In this document: positions 1-10,804 of the stretch, in pieces
How positions within the stretch are numbered: the stretch's first letter is position 1
Layout: each line of letters opens with the position of its first letter
Origin: Saururus chinensis
Lineage: Eukaryota; Streptophyta; Magnoliopsida; Piperales; Saururaceae
Direction of reading: 5' to 3'
DNA length: 64,000 bases
Assembly (NCBI GenBank): GCA_035235625.1
Contig: CP141143.1
Span: forward strand, 14,429,092 to 14,493,091
Position numbers and translations under genes: made by a program
The notes under the pieces: model-generated
Seen by the model: only the letters and a program-made list of their open reading frames with translations
What the model was told of the DNA's origin: nothing
Databases searched by the model: none

Positions 1-540
1 ATCTTTGCTTGTGAGACTCGGAGGGTAGCTTAACGTCTGTGGCCAATCCAAGGGCCTAGAGCTGCCAGACAACACACCAAGTCAAATCCGGCTGCCACCA
101 CTCTAGGCCATGTTTTGAGTACTTAAAAACATGGTGATTATTGTGCCACCTACGCTAGGCTCAGAGAGCATAGAAAATGTTTTACTCGTTAAGAGTTGTT
201 TATATACAAAGCATTTTTCATACTCCCTCTTTAATGTGAGCCGAGTGCAAGGAACGCATGGGAGCTGTAGGATTTCAAGATTGGTGGCGTACACACTAGC
301 GTACGTTAGTGTAAGTAAGCGCTCCTTACGCTTAGCTCACTGTCAGAGTGGAGCATAGAAAATGCTTTCATTTATTGAACATTGACAAGTCTCTGATGTT
401 TCATGACCGGCTACCCCATACATGACATGCTGAATTCACTAGCCATGTTATGTAGTATCCCCACACAATCGTCACACCCTACTATAATCAACAGTTTTAA
501 TTGGATGCTAGTTCTTTTTAATCACTCACCTACAAAGTGT
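1..540 (-). pseudogene. FAD5-like desaturase 3' fragment (last two exons), decayed
   Basis: The first ~150 bases match the last exon of the intact desaturase gene at 21,942-23,673 almost base for base, and 385-540 match its fourth exon and adjoining intron. On the minus strand one can still read the family's late histidine-box area, but the open frame is broken. A block corresponding to about 22,122-22,170 is missing, and roughly 215-375 holds unrelated sequence with Stowaway-like edges. Exons 1-3 are absent: sequence similarity stops near 540, where retroelement DNA begins. The gene's stop codon would lie just beyond the left window edge. It is a truncated paralogue of the FAD5 gene, not a functional gene. 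The alternative that it is a live gene cut by the window is ruled out by the missing upstream exons. Confidence 0.8.
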
Positions 541-576
541 TAAATTAATTACAATTAAGAGAGACCTTTGCCACTA

Positions 577-757
577 TCACGACTTGATTTTTAAAAACTT
601 AAAAAAAAAACAAGAATGGTAAGTCACAAGAGTTTTTTTTTCTTAAATATAAAACAAATCATTCAATTAAATATTTACGTAATAATAATTGGGGTTTATA
701 AATATGAATATCAAAATATATGATATTATTATGCATCTTAAAATTTCATAAAGATTA
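577..757. mobile_element. LTR fragment, same family as the LTR at 54,217-57,736
   Basis: This stretch reads TATCACGACTTGATTTTTAA and continues, through an AT-rich block and an 'ATATGATATTATT' motif, to 'AATTTCATAAAGA'. The same order of words occurs at 54,217-54,395 and at 53,195-53,380. It is a short terminal scrap of that LTR family and abuts the Copia relic to its right. Confidence 0.6.
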
Positions 758-762
758 ACTTG

Positions 763-1899
763 AAGGTTTTAAAGCCAAGGGACATGAGCGCAAAGTGTGC
801 AAGATCAATAAGTCTATTTACAACTTGAAATAATTTTCGAGGCAACAGTACTTTAAATTGTATAGTGCCATTATTGAGTATGAGTTTGCTATGGTTGAAG
901 AAGATCATTGTGTCTACTTTAAACATTATAGGAAGAGTTTTGTAATCCTTTCATTGTATGTTGACGATATTTTGTTGGCTGGAAATGACATGGAGCAAAT
1001 CTTCGCCACTAAGCCGTGGTTGTCCTCTAACTTTGACATGAAGGGTATGGATGAAGCAAATTTTGTGCTTGGAGTTAAGATATTTAGAGATTGCTTAAAG
1101 AGGCATTCTAGCTTGTCACAAGAAGAATATACCAGGAAAGTGAGATTATCTTGATGTCTGCTAACAAGTTCAACGGCTTGACATATGTCCAAACGTATAC
1201 ACAACTTTGCATACATTGAACTCTCGATCACTGTGGAGTATGGGATCTACGACATTTCCTCATCTTAATCCATCTTTGGAGAGAGATGAAGACTAAGTCC
1301 ATCACTGTTGTCGATAGGAGTGTGAATGGGTTTATCATCATGCATTCGGAAGCACTCAAGGCTCATTGGAAAGTTGTTAGGTGCAATTTTTACTACCTAC
1401 ATGGAACCTCGGACAACATGTGCTTTAAAGGGAGTATCTTGACGTTATAGGGCTACACTGATGCTATTTGGGGCAATGATCTTGATGAATGGAAATTTAC
1501 ATCAAGTTATGTTTTACTGCTCAGAGGTGGAGCCATCTCCTGAAGTAGTAAAAAATAAGTGTATTACCCTTTCTACGATGGAATCAGAGTATATTGCCGC
1601 TAATGCTACCGTGCGAGAGGTCATATGGTTATGCAGACTATTGGTTGATCTCAATGTTGTTTGCCATTCCCACAATGTTGTAACAATCTATTGCCATAGC
1701 ATGCATACGATGCACTTTTGCAAAATATACCAAATACCAAGGCCACGCAAAGTATATAGACAACAAATATCACTATATCAGAGAAACGATTGCTCGAAAA
1801 GAAGTCATCCTCACACATTCTAACGGATCATATGGTGGTTGATTCTATGACTAAACCGATCCACACTCATGTAAAATCAATGGGAATGTGTAAACTTTG
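763..1899 (+). mobile_element. Ty1/Copia retrotransposon relic: reverse transcriptase and RNase H, decayed
   Basis: Translated pieces in several frames give the end of a Copia polyprotein. Around 763-850 is the RT segment with KVCKINKSIYNLK; at 858-1154 is the YVDDILLAGND catalytic motif followed by the FDMKGMDEANFVLG region. RNase H follows at about 1,450-1,830, with the CITLSTMESEYIAANAT motif typical of Copia. The tail IHTHVKSMGMCKL ends in a stop at 1,897-1,899, which is the usual Copia polyprotein end. Stops and frameshifts separate the pieces (for example in the RT start and between 1,150 and 1,450). Gag, protease and integrase are missing from this side, so the element is 5'-truncated and inactive. 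Confidence 0.85.
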
Positions 1900-3420
1900 A
1901 TTGTCCTTAATATAGATATTTAATGCAATCCTAATTTAGTATATTATGTTTTTCATTACATTTTAGCACAATTAGATGTATATCATATATATCTTTGCGC
2001 ACACTTGTGTTTATGCATGATCTAGGAGTGATAAATATAGGCAAAGGTCAACTTCTCATATAGCGACTGCCCTAATGCTATGGGGAGCATGTAAGGATGA
2101 GATCTATACAGAGTGTATAGCCGCCTCATATTACACTGAGATGAGGTTATTGAGCTGAATATTATTTGATGGCCCCATGAATCATATTGCATGTTATTAG
2201 CCAGATGTGAGACTTTAGACATGCGCACTAGTGAGCATCTTCAAAACTATGAAAATAGTTACAAGAGCTATGATACACAAGCTATGCTAGATGTCTCAGG
2301 TCAAACACTTTTAAGAGCAATTGGACTAAGATGTGTACGATGATCAACATCCCGTAGCATGTCTTACATACGATATATGTGCTTAGTCGACCGAAACACC
2401 TACACGAGCAAGGATGGATCCCTGGTTTCCTTATTGTCTGAGCAAATATCAGTTGTAGGTGGCCCTTGTGCCGTTATGACTAGAGACTGTATTATACTGT
2501 ATTATGAAGCTAACATTTGATGTTGCTACTTTAGCATGACATTTTGAAGCTCAAACAATACGAGAATCGAGAAGGCTTCTCAAAGTCACAGGTGAAAAGT
2601 ACATGTTTTCCAAATATTTGGCAAATTTTTTAAGAGTATTATATTATTATACTATGATTTTCAACAACAAAAATTTGTAACATGATGTTTCAATAAAGGT
2701 GTCATTGTGTACTTTAAGTGGGAGTTTCAATACGTTCTTGAGTTTGCACTTACGAGGGATTAAGAGGTGCATTTTACTATGATGTGATTATATGGGGCCA
2801 AGGGTTGGTTGGAGTTTTTATTTACCTTTTTGCATGTTATAATTGGGCCATGTTAGTTTAATGAAAATTTGATATGATTCACTTTTCATCAAATTCCTTA
2901 AGGTCGCACGCTTTGTTTTCCTGTATGACAAAGAATATAAATATGGGAGACTATTAGGCTTTTTATTAGATATGGCATCAACTCTGACGAGTGGGAGGTG
3001 TTGGGATTTGAGAAATGAAGGGGCATATGTTTAGATGCCCCAAGCTGTAACATGTGGCAGTTACTCTTGTAACTGTTAGGCAGCTACTCTCATCCTTAAA
3101 CACCCATTAAACTTACAACTAATGTGGGAGATAATAGAGATAAATGGAGAGCCAATTCTGCCCTACAAATAGTCACAAGGAGACATGTATTGTGATGTAC
3201 AGAAACTCAAAATTCAAGGAACTCGGGTTACTATTTATCGAAAACTTCTATCGTTTACCTTGGGAAGCAAAGTGTATAAGAATCAAGTGGTTCTAGTAAT
3301 AAGTTTCAACTCAAGCGGAACGCTTAAACATGGATCAAGGCGTAGTAAGGTTCCTAGGATTTTCTCCCTAGAATGGCCAAATGAGGATTGTTTCTTGCTT
3401 GAACGCTTGCCTACGTGAAA
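1900..3420 (+). mobile_element. 3' non-coding tail and probable 3' LTR start of the Copia relic
   Basis: No gene is visible. A purine-rich run, GAGTGGGAGG, is followed at 2,999 by TGTTGGGATTTG, which fits the polypurine tract and LTR start of many plant Copia elements. The LTR would run right from 2,999, but I could not fix its 3' end or find a second LTR. The extra distance between polyprotein end and LTR (about 1.1 kb) may itself contain insertions. Confidence 0.4.
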
Positions 3421-3613
3421 AATGCTGCCCACCGTTACCAAGCATCCGCCTCTTAATTTCATCGCAGATCATGCATGTGCTATGCAAGTATTGATCTACA
3501 AAAAATAAAACTAAGAATTGGCAAAAGGAAGGCATGAATTGAGTAGACCAACGATCCAATGGTCGGTGTTACTCACAGTGACAGAGAACAACCTTTCCTT
3601 GCTCCTTAACAAG

Positions 3614-4212
3614 TAGGGGTGTTAACGAGCTAAATATTGTCGAGTGTTCAAGCTCAAGCTTGAAACTTCAATTTCGAGCAAGAGTCAAGTTCGAATTGAG
3701 TTCGAGCCGAGTCGAGTTGTTATGCCTTGTAATCATTGTTTCGTTTTGTAATTGGTGACCCAAGTATATTTAAATGAAAATGACTAAAACAAACATGGTT
3801 AATAAGGGTTCAATGTGTTACATTTGAAAATCAAATGAGTTTTTGTTGATTTTGATTATCTAATTTAGACTATTAATACATGACAGAGGGACTAAAGTTT
3901 CATGAAAAATTATTTTAAATCTTACGAGACGTGTTATATAATTCCTCTAACAAAAAACCTCATGTAGTTATACATAAAAAAAGTAAAATTGATATATTTA
4001 ATAAAAAGAGTTAAAATTTAGAGAGACATGAAATCTATATATAATGTATAATATATATATATATATATTTAAAAATATAATATATTTAATATGAGTTTAA
4101 GTTTTTATTGAATTTCGTTGAACATAAGTATATTTAAGCTTGGCTTGACCATCTTCGAGCTCGAACACAAGTTGAACAGAGTCAAACTTTCAAGCCTACT
4201 TTAACACCCCTA
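3614..4212. mobile_element. hAT-type MITE with terminal inverted repeats and 8-bp target duplication
   Basis: The left end reads TAGGGGTGTTAACGAGC and the right end reads TTTAACACCCCTA, giving an inverted terminal repeat beginning TAGGGGTG. The 8 bases before it (3,606-3,613, TTAACAAG) and after it (4,213-4,220, TTAACAAC) agree at seven of eight positions, the target-site size of hAT transposons. The interior is AT-rich with imperfect inverted 'GAGCTCGA' words near both ends and no coding capacity. Related ends occur at 52,753 and 59,639. Confidence 0.8.
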
Positions 4213-4220
4213 TTAACAAC

Positions 4221-4529
4221 TTTTTTTTTAGTCCTTACTAAGCATTTCATACTAGAAACTTCAATACAAAATGTGCGAACATGTAATAAGCCAATTTTTG
4301 AAGCGAAAATACAGCTGAAATAGTAGTAATCTATTTATGATCTATGTTTCTATGCATTGAACGTTGCAACAATGTTTTCAGCTGAGACGCTTGTTATCAT
4401 TCTGCTCTTTTTTATATAATTACATGATATGTATCCAATTTTAGATGGTTGCTTCCGTTGCATCCTAACACGGAGAAACTGGCGCGCGTGGGTCATGTTT
4501 TGGTGGCTGATAGGATGGTAATGAGGAAG
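4221..4529. other. No gene seen; AT-rich, 3' of the CASP-like pseudogene
   Basis: Nothing recognisable apart from the decayed downstream flank of the CASP-like fragment on the minus strand. Confidence 0.4.
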
Positions 4530-4712
4530 AAGAGAACTACGGCAGCAGGATGGAATACCTAGCTCTGTCACAGAATCTGCCAAAATTGTCACAAAATGCC
4601 AGCCCATCCATCCAGTATGGGGGTTTCCCTTCCTTCCCACGTACCCGATTGCTGTTGCTGTTGCTGTTGCTGTTGCTGAGGAGGTCGCCGAAATTGCCAT
4701 TCCCATCATCGT
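4530..4712 (-). pseudogene. CASP-like (CASPL1) last-exon pseudogene
   Basis: Minus-strand translation gives MMGMAISATSSATATATA, then IGYVGRKGNPHTGW, which lines up with IIMGLSIAATSAATAIGFVGKYGNVHTGW of the intact CASPL1 gene at 15,762-16,624. After HTGW there is a short ATGG duplication that shifts the frame; in the next frame the expected AGI-DNFGRFCDRARYSI continues (one more base out of frame) and then meets a stop instead of the fourth membrane helix. A GCTGTT microsatellite has also lengthened the alanine-threonine stretch. Only the third-exon part is present, preceded by an acceptor-like CAG. It is a dead paralogue produced by duplication of the CASPL1 locus. Confidence 0.8.
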
Positions 4713-4877
4713 CTGTCAGGAGCGTATAACGGAAATGAGTTGATTATATTAAGGATTTGAGAGAAAATGAGAAGATGACATATTGCCGTTCCAAGCTTCT
4801 CATTTTCTCTCAAGGGATCACTCGCCTTTTCCCAGCAATACCGGGCCGGTCCGAACAGGCCTAGCTCCTGCGGCCTC

Positions 4878-4974
4878 AGCCCAATGGGCTAACTCAAATG
4901 AGGGGCTTCGGTTTTCGTCCAAGCGCAAGGGGCAGCTGCAAACCCTAAAAAACCAGAGAACCCTCTATATATAA
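4878..4974 (+). promoter_or_regulatory. Site II / telo-box / TATA promoter upstream of candidate snoRNA
   Basis: Inverted site II elements AGCCCA and TGGGCT lie at 4,878-4,890, a telo-box AAACCCTAA at 4,940-4,948, and a TATATATAA box at 4,966-4,974. This combination is typical of plant ribosomal protein and snoRNA gene promoters. Transcription would begin near 5,000, about 200 bases before the C/D snoRNA candidate, and no protein-coding frame of note follows. Confidence 0.65.
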
Positions 4975-5195
4975 TTTACGCGCCCTTCCCTACTCGAATT
5001 CTCCCCGTTGGTGGCGATTGTGCCGGCCATGCGCCTGCGCCTTGGTTGAGTGGTAGATATCTATCGGGCCCTTATCTTAGGCGGTCTATTCAATCACTTG
5101 GTGTTTCTGTATTTCTCTTTTTTGATGGGTCTGTTGTCTTTTGATGGCTCCTTTCGATCTGTTTTCAGCTGTTAATGTTTCAAATGATTCTAGAT

Positions 5196-5284
5196 GAGTG
5201 CGGTGACGAGGCTTATGTGGACTAGAGTTTCTGATCTGGTCTCAACCAGTAGTTGAAGACAAACCCTTGGCTGTCTGAGCGCTC
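5196..5284 (+). ncRNA. Candidate C/D-box snoRNA with two rRNA guide elements
   Basis: An 89-nt unit has a terminal stem (GAGTGC 5,196-5,201 with GCGCTC 5,279-5,284), a C box GTGACGA (one mismatch from RTGATGA) at 5,203-5,209, a D' box CTGA at 5,231-5,234 and a D box CTGA at 5,275-5,278. The 11 bases before the D box, CCCTTGGCTGT, are complementary to ACAGCCAAGGG, which I recall as a conserved segment of plant 25S rRNA. The bases before D', GGACTAGAGT, are complementary to ACTCTAGTCC, recalled from the same rRNA neighbourhood. It would guide 2'-O-methylation of two nearby 25S positions in the nucleolus. The rRNA matches are from memory. Transcription from the telo-box promoter fits an independent snoRNA gene; I saw no second C/D unit. 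Confidence 0.65.
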
Positions 5285-5962
5285 TATCTGTTTATTTTGA
5301 ATCGTTCTACCATCGGTTTTACTGTGAATTGTTCGACAGTTTCTTCTCCTTTTATAGTTTATTGCATCCGCCGCATTTGATTCCTAGCGTTTCAGCGAGG
5401 TGTCGATTTGAATATCGTGTTTTGGAGTATGCTAATTCTCTGGCTGCGAGAAGCCAGCGCGGGCGCCCCATTACCAATTCTGGGAGGTGTTTTCCGTTCC
5501 TCTTGGCATAATGGCTCGGGCGCTACATTGACTCATTGTGGCTATCCTGGTCTCTGGCTCCCCTCTGTGTCATCGACCCTGGAAACACCACATACATTCG
5601 CCTTTTCAGGACTGTTGGAAGTAGCTTTCGCCTTATTGAAGTAAATGTGTATGTAGATTCTGTCGTCTGTTCATTTGAAACTCTTCTTTGTTTTATCATA
5701 TATATGAATTCTTGCTTCCATTTGTATGTTTGAGGAGATTTTGTAATTTATGCGGACTCAAAAGTTAACAAACCCTTTTAAGTGTGCAACTCCCAGAGTA
5801 ATTTGCAAATCGTATAAACTTTCACTTCTTACACGGCCACACCTCATGTCCAATTTCTATTTTCTTTATTTTTTTATGAAACTATTTGCTTGTTTTACTA
5901 CACTGGTGGTGTTGTTGATTCTTTTTTGGCTGATAAAAACAACTTACGTTTGGTATTCTTAA
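5285..5962 (+). other. Probable rest of the snoRNA precursor, then AT-rich DNA; no gene
   Basis: The first ~400 bases stay moderately GC-rich and contain several short hairpins and ACA words, so an H/ACA RNA is possible, but I could not fold a convincing one. No coding region is supported. The stretch ends in the TAA target site (5,960-5,962) of the Harbinger element. Confidence 0.35.
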
Positions 5963-6435
5963 GGGCCTGTTAGGGGTTAGGGAAAAAAAAAATTTCTGAA
6001 AAAATAGCTTTCCAGGAAAATTATATTTCTATGAAAATAAATTGTCATAAAAATTAAAATTTCTATGGTTAAGAGTTTATTTAAAAATATTTTTAAGAAA
6101 TATTTTTAATATATATTTTAACAAAAATTAATTTATAAAAAAATTTGTATTAATAGAGAATATTATATTTAAGTCTTTTTACATATTTTTTAATGAGGTA
6201 ATCTTTCTATTTATGTCCTTTTAAACTTTTTTTTTAATGAGGTACCTTTTTAGTGCATAAAAAAAACACAATTTATTGCTAAAAAAATATATTGGACATA
6301 AATTTTTTATTTTTTAAAATAAAATTAATAAAAAAAATATATTAACTCAAATACACATTAATTATTATGCATGCATCTATATAAAATTATTATTTAGTAA
6401 TAATTTTTAAAAAAAATTATTTAAATAATAATTAA

Positions 6436-8020
6436 AAAATTTTATTTAGTAATTTAAACTATTTTGGAAAATATTTTTTAAAATGGTGTTAGTTTTCGCC
6501 ACGTAGGCGCCAGTCAAGCGCTTGCGCCTACATAGTTTTTTTTTAAAAAATTTTAGTTAATTTTATCTTTTAGAACGATGAAATTAAGTTTAAGTTAATT
6601 TTATCGTTCTAAACAATAAAATTGTTTAAAAAAAATTAAGCGATTTTATCCTTTAGAAGGACGAAATCATGTTAAGTTAATGTTATCCTTCTAAAGAAAG
6701 AAATTATATAAATTTTTTTAAAAAAAAGATAAAACTACGGGAAAGACGAATTAAAGCTTCTTTTATACAAAATCTTCGTCACTTTGGCAATCGTTCACTT
6801 AAATCATACTAAATAAAAAAATTTTAGGTGTTTAATCCACTAAGCATCTTGAGCACCATACTTAAATTTCGGTTGAGTACCATATTTATTTTTCAATTAC
6901 ATCATCTCTGTATTTGTTTTTATAATTTATTTTTCAATTATGTTATTTTTGTACACATTTTTATATTTTTTATCATGATTATTTACACTTATACTGTAGC
7001 AGTATATTTTTTTATTTTTATTTACGTCATTTTTATATATGTTTTGTTTGACCCTAATTTTTTACTATTTGACATAAGGAACGCTGATTTTTGACGTGCA
7101 GAGAGAGTGTTGATTTTTTTTATTGAGTACATTCTATGAGTGCTTTTTACTGTGTAGACTTTAGTCATGATTTTTACTGTATAGAGTTTACTGTACCTTA
7201 TACTGAGTACTTTTTATTGTATAAAGTGCTTTTTAGCTTTTTTAATGTGTAAAGTATTATTTTTAACTTTTTACTGTACAAAGCGCTCAAAATCGGTGCA
7301 AGGACCGTGATTTCGTCGTTCCACCAAATTTAACTATGGTGATGGGGCTGCCACCCGAATGCCACTCGGGTCAGGTAAATGGTAAACCCGACCTGACCTG
7401 ACCCTAATGGGTCGGGTTTAGGTTTTAGTGATCCAACCCGACCCGAATATAAATATAAAATTTATATTATATATATTTTATTATTATTATTATTTTAAAA
7501 AATTTAAAAAAATATTTTTAAAAAATATTTTTTATTCTATTCAGGTCAAATAGGTCGGGTTCGGGTCACAGTTTTGTTATGTGGTATCAGGTTCGAGTTT
7601 GGCAAAACCCGACCCAACGACATTACTATATGGTGATCAAGATGCTTAGTGGGCTAAGTACCTAAGAATTTTTTATTTAGTATGATTTAAGTGAACGATT
7701 GCCTAAGTGATGAGGATTTTGTATAAAAGAAGCTTTAATTCGTCCCTCTCGTAATTTTATCTTTTTTTAAAAAAAATTATATGATTTCGTCCTTTAGAAG
7801 GACGAAATTAACGTAACATGATTTCGTCCTTCTAAAGGACGAAATCGCTTAATTTTTTTTAAACAATTTCGTCGTTTAGAACGACGAAATAAACTAAATT
7901 TAAAAAAAAAAAAAACCACGCAGGCGTCAGCACTTGACTGGCACCTACATGGTGAAAACCAACACCATTTTAGGAAATATTTCTTAAAATAGTTTAAATT
8001 GATAAATAATTTTTTTAAAT
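6436..8020. repeat. Long foldback (inverted repeat ~400-bp arms) nested in the Harbinger element
   Basis: The left arm 6,436-6,866 and right arm 7,624-8,020 are inverted copies: GTAGGCGCCAGTCAAGCGCT at 6,504 mirrors AGCACTTGACTGGCACCTAC at 7,928, and the inner ends ('CTAAGCATCTTGA' and 'TCAAGATGCTTAG') also mirror. The right arm keeps three near-perfect small palindromes built on TTTCGTCCTT/AAGGACGAAA (7,784-7,808, 7,820-7,846, 7,866-7,890); in the left arm many of the CG pairs have become TA, TG or CA. The loop of ~750 bp is AT-rich. No coding region. Confidence 0.75.
7335..7622. mobile_element. MITE-like insertion in the foldback loop (GACCCGACCC repeats)
   Basis: Runs of CGACCTGACCTGACC, GGGTCGGGTTT and AACCCGACCCGAA at the left and GGTCGGGTTCGGGTC and AAACCCGACCCAA at the right bracket an AT-rich centre. 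This arrangement of hydroxy-'GGGTCGGGT' words is common in small plant hAT-type MITEs. I could not fix a target duplication. Confidence 0.4.
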
Positions 8021-8226
8021 TATTATTTAAATAATTTTCCCATGATTTTATTCTATTAAATATTTTATATAAAATAATCTATAAAATATTCTATAAAAAA
8101 TAAAAAATCTAAGAACAATACAAATGGCTGCAAGTCCCATAATTCTTTCATTTCTTTGAGAATACCAAACTTATTAAATAAACAAGAAATAAAAATAAGT
8201 ATTCAACTCTATTACTAAATAACTTC

Positions 8227-9540
8227 TTAAATATCATTGTAATTCCACATATTTGTAGCAAGCTCATCACGAAAATGGCCCATCCTCACTATTCCATTTG
8301 CCCATGACTGATAATCTTCTAAATTTGGTGCCTCCGATGGAAGTTCTTCATCGTGTAATTCATCATCACTCCACTCATCATCTTTATCTTTTTTCCTAAT
8401 AAAATTATGAAGAATAGCTTGAGCAACAACAATTTTAACTTGTGTCTCATATGAAAATTTAGGTCCTTTGTTTGATAATATTTCAAAACGGTTCTTTCAT
8501 ACTCCAAATGTGCGCTCAATAGTGGTCTTCAGCGAAGAATGACTGAGGTTGAAGAGCTCTTTAGCATTTTGTGGTGGAATTGGGCCAAACTCATTCAAAT
8601 GATATCGAGTTTTACGATATGGAGCTAAAAAACCCGGAAGATTTGCAAACCCCGCATCCACTAATAAATATTTACCTGTACTCAAAATAATATTACAATA
8701 ATAAGAAAATAAATTACTATCAAATAAAATAAATAAGCAATTATCAATTTTATTACCTCGAGGGACTTTTAATTTTCGACTTTTACTTTGTGTTGTAATA
8801 GCCGTCTTTAAGATAGTGTAATCATTTGCAGAACTCTCCCAACCAGCTAAGACATATGTAAACTCCATATCAAAATTACATGTCATCAACACATTTTGTG
8901 TAACTTTACCCTTCATGTTCTAAAATCTTATTTGATCTTTACCCATTATATGGGTAACGACATGTGTCCCATCAAATGCACTAACACAATCCTGAAATTA
9001 TATAAAACTAGTTATCAATATTATAAAATTATATAAATCTTTTATATTAAAAAAATAATTACTTTAAAGTATGGAAAAAATCTATCATCATCTCCAATTT
9101 TAGAATGGAGGGGAGAGGTAGGCGCCTTCACATAATCTTTACTTAGTATTAAAATTGCATTTAACACATTGTTGAAATGAGTACTCACTGTCCATGTTGA
9201 ACGTGCAAAATGCTCCCTTGTCACATTATAATGTTGTCTTTGACCAAGAGTTATTAATGTTATAGCCACTTGTTCCTCCACAGTAATATATCTAGTCTCT
9301 TTTAAATGTCTTTTTTCTTTCAAAATGTGACACAACTTCTTAAACGGCATTAGGTACATCCTATATACACCCCTAAACAATTTAGCATCAAATGGCCCTT
9401 CTAATATAAGATGTACCCCCTTCCCCAAAACTGTAATTTCTTTGTGTAGGAGGTAACCTCAAATGACAAAAATAATGACCTAATGCTGCACTAAATGCCA
9501 ACTGAAGCATTTTTTGTGTGTCAAAATCACATATGTCCAT
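8227..9540 (-). pseudogene. PIF/Harbinger transposase (DDE nuclease), disabled
   Basis: The reading starts MDICDFDTQKMLQLAF and ends MWNYNDI before a stop at 8,227-8,229. Recognisable parts are the helix-turn-helix-like front (VYRMYLMPFKKLCHILKEK, QVAITLITLGQ), the first acidic residue in AFDGTHV (~8,970), the second in SSANDYTIL (~8,825) and the glutamate in TTIERTFGV (~8,510), as in HARBI1-like nucleases. At least two introns with GT/AG ends separate exons (near 8,991-9,062 and 8,677-8,757). It is inactive: a frameshift near 9,430, TAG at 8,920-8,922 where a sense codon is expected before NMKG, and TGA at 8,497-8,499 where the family has tryptophan after ERTFGV. The enzyme would cut at the element's terminal repeats together with ORF1. 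Confidence 0.85.
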
Positions 9541-9906
9541 TTTCCTGTAAATCAACATATAACATAATTAACTACATAGTTCCATAAAATTGTATTACCA
9601 AAAAAATAAATAGCCAATTATAAAAATATAAACATACAACCAACAATATAAACTTTTAATATAAAGTATTTAACATTGAGTGCACACAACCACCTTTCAA
9701 CCAACCAATCAATCACATCACCATAAGTGTTCATGAATGAGTACACACAACCACATTCAACGATGATAGTATTTAACAAGTTTTTAACAAATATTGTCAT
9801 CCTACATAGAAAGTTAATCTAACTAATATTTGTCAACCCAAAAAATATCAAACTATGGGCAGCCGTCAAAGCACCAATGAAGCCACCTCCTTCTCCCTTC
9901 CACATC

Positions 9907-10804
9907 TAACAAAATAAAGTTTTCCTTTGCTTTAGGTGACTTGAGAAATTCCAATGCCCTAAATCTCTCTCTCTCTCATCCATATTAGGTATTTCATGCA
10001 AAGCCCGCATAGCCGCTCGTGTGGGATCACTTTCATGAAACATCTTCATAGTAGATGTCATCTCTCTTAATGCATCAGCAATTATAAAATCTGTATCTTC
10101 TTGCATTGCTCCTTTACTCATCTTACGACTACGTGAGGATGAGCCTTCTCCACGCCTTCGCCGAGTTGATTGAGCATGATTATCCTACACATCCTCATCA
10201 TTAGGAAAGGATGATGTGTCTATAAATGGGGCATAAGCAGAAACACCCAAGTCCATATCCCCAATATTATTATGGTGATCACTTTCATCACCATTACATC
10301 TAATGGTTGTGCTCCCAGTAGCTGTAGAATTACCAATTACAATAGAAAATTTCCCAAAAAATGGACATCCTCTCTCTTGATATTTACGGAAAACTACATC
10401 TTCCTACATTCAAATAAAAAATCAACATCTTAGTAGCATAATTTCATGATTACTGATTTATATAAATATTATATAGAAAACTAGCTTACCGTAATTAGTT
10501 CACTCCATTGATACTCCTCAAGAGTAACTTTCCCAGTTGTCGAGTCCCACCCAGCTCCACTCTTTGATAGCATTTTTATCCCATGTTTGTAAATTTTTTT
10601 CTAAGTTTTTAAACGATTGATAACATGGTCTTTTGTTTTCACAACCCCAGTCCTCTTCGTAAACTTTTGCAAAACACTGGGCCACATAGTAGATACCCAT
10701 GCATTTCCAACTCTAAGCCCATTAATTTTTGCTTCTTCCAAAAGATCAAGCATTATCTCATCCTCTTGAGTAGTCCATTTCTCATTGCTATTTTTTTTCA
10801 CCAT
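9907..10804 (-). pseudogene. Harbinger ORF1, Myb/SANT-like DNA-binding protein, disabled
   Basis: The N-terminus KWTTQEDEIMLDLLEEAKING, followed by WPSVLQKFTKRTG and KTKDHVINRLKT, is the Myb/SANT-like fold of plant Harbinger ORF1 proteins. The next part of the domain continues in another frame (NLEKNLQTWDKNAIKEWSW, then AGWDSTTGKVTLEEYQWSELI), so there are frameshifts near 10,610 and 10,560. A GT...AG intron (about 10,408-10,491) leads to EDVVFRKYQERGCPFFGKF. An in-frame TAG lies at 10,185-10,187, before a basic serine-rich stretch and a C-terminal region ending at 9,907. The protein normally binds element ends and helps the nuclease. It sits upstream of the transposase on the same strand. 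Confidence 0.75.

Noticed and set aside
5030-5075. tRNA-like D-arm words (GGTTGAGTGGTAGA) near the snoRNA promoter
   Set aside because: No anticodon stem, T arm or acceptor pairing follows.
5430-5600. Possible H/ACA snoRNA after the C/D candidate
   Set aside because: ACA words are present but no convincing double hairpin with an H box could be folded.
7620-7640. CRISPR-like spaced repeats in the foldback arms
   Set aside because: The repeats are inverted palindromes in a plant transposon, not a direct-repeat array.
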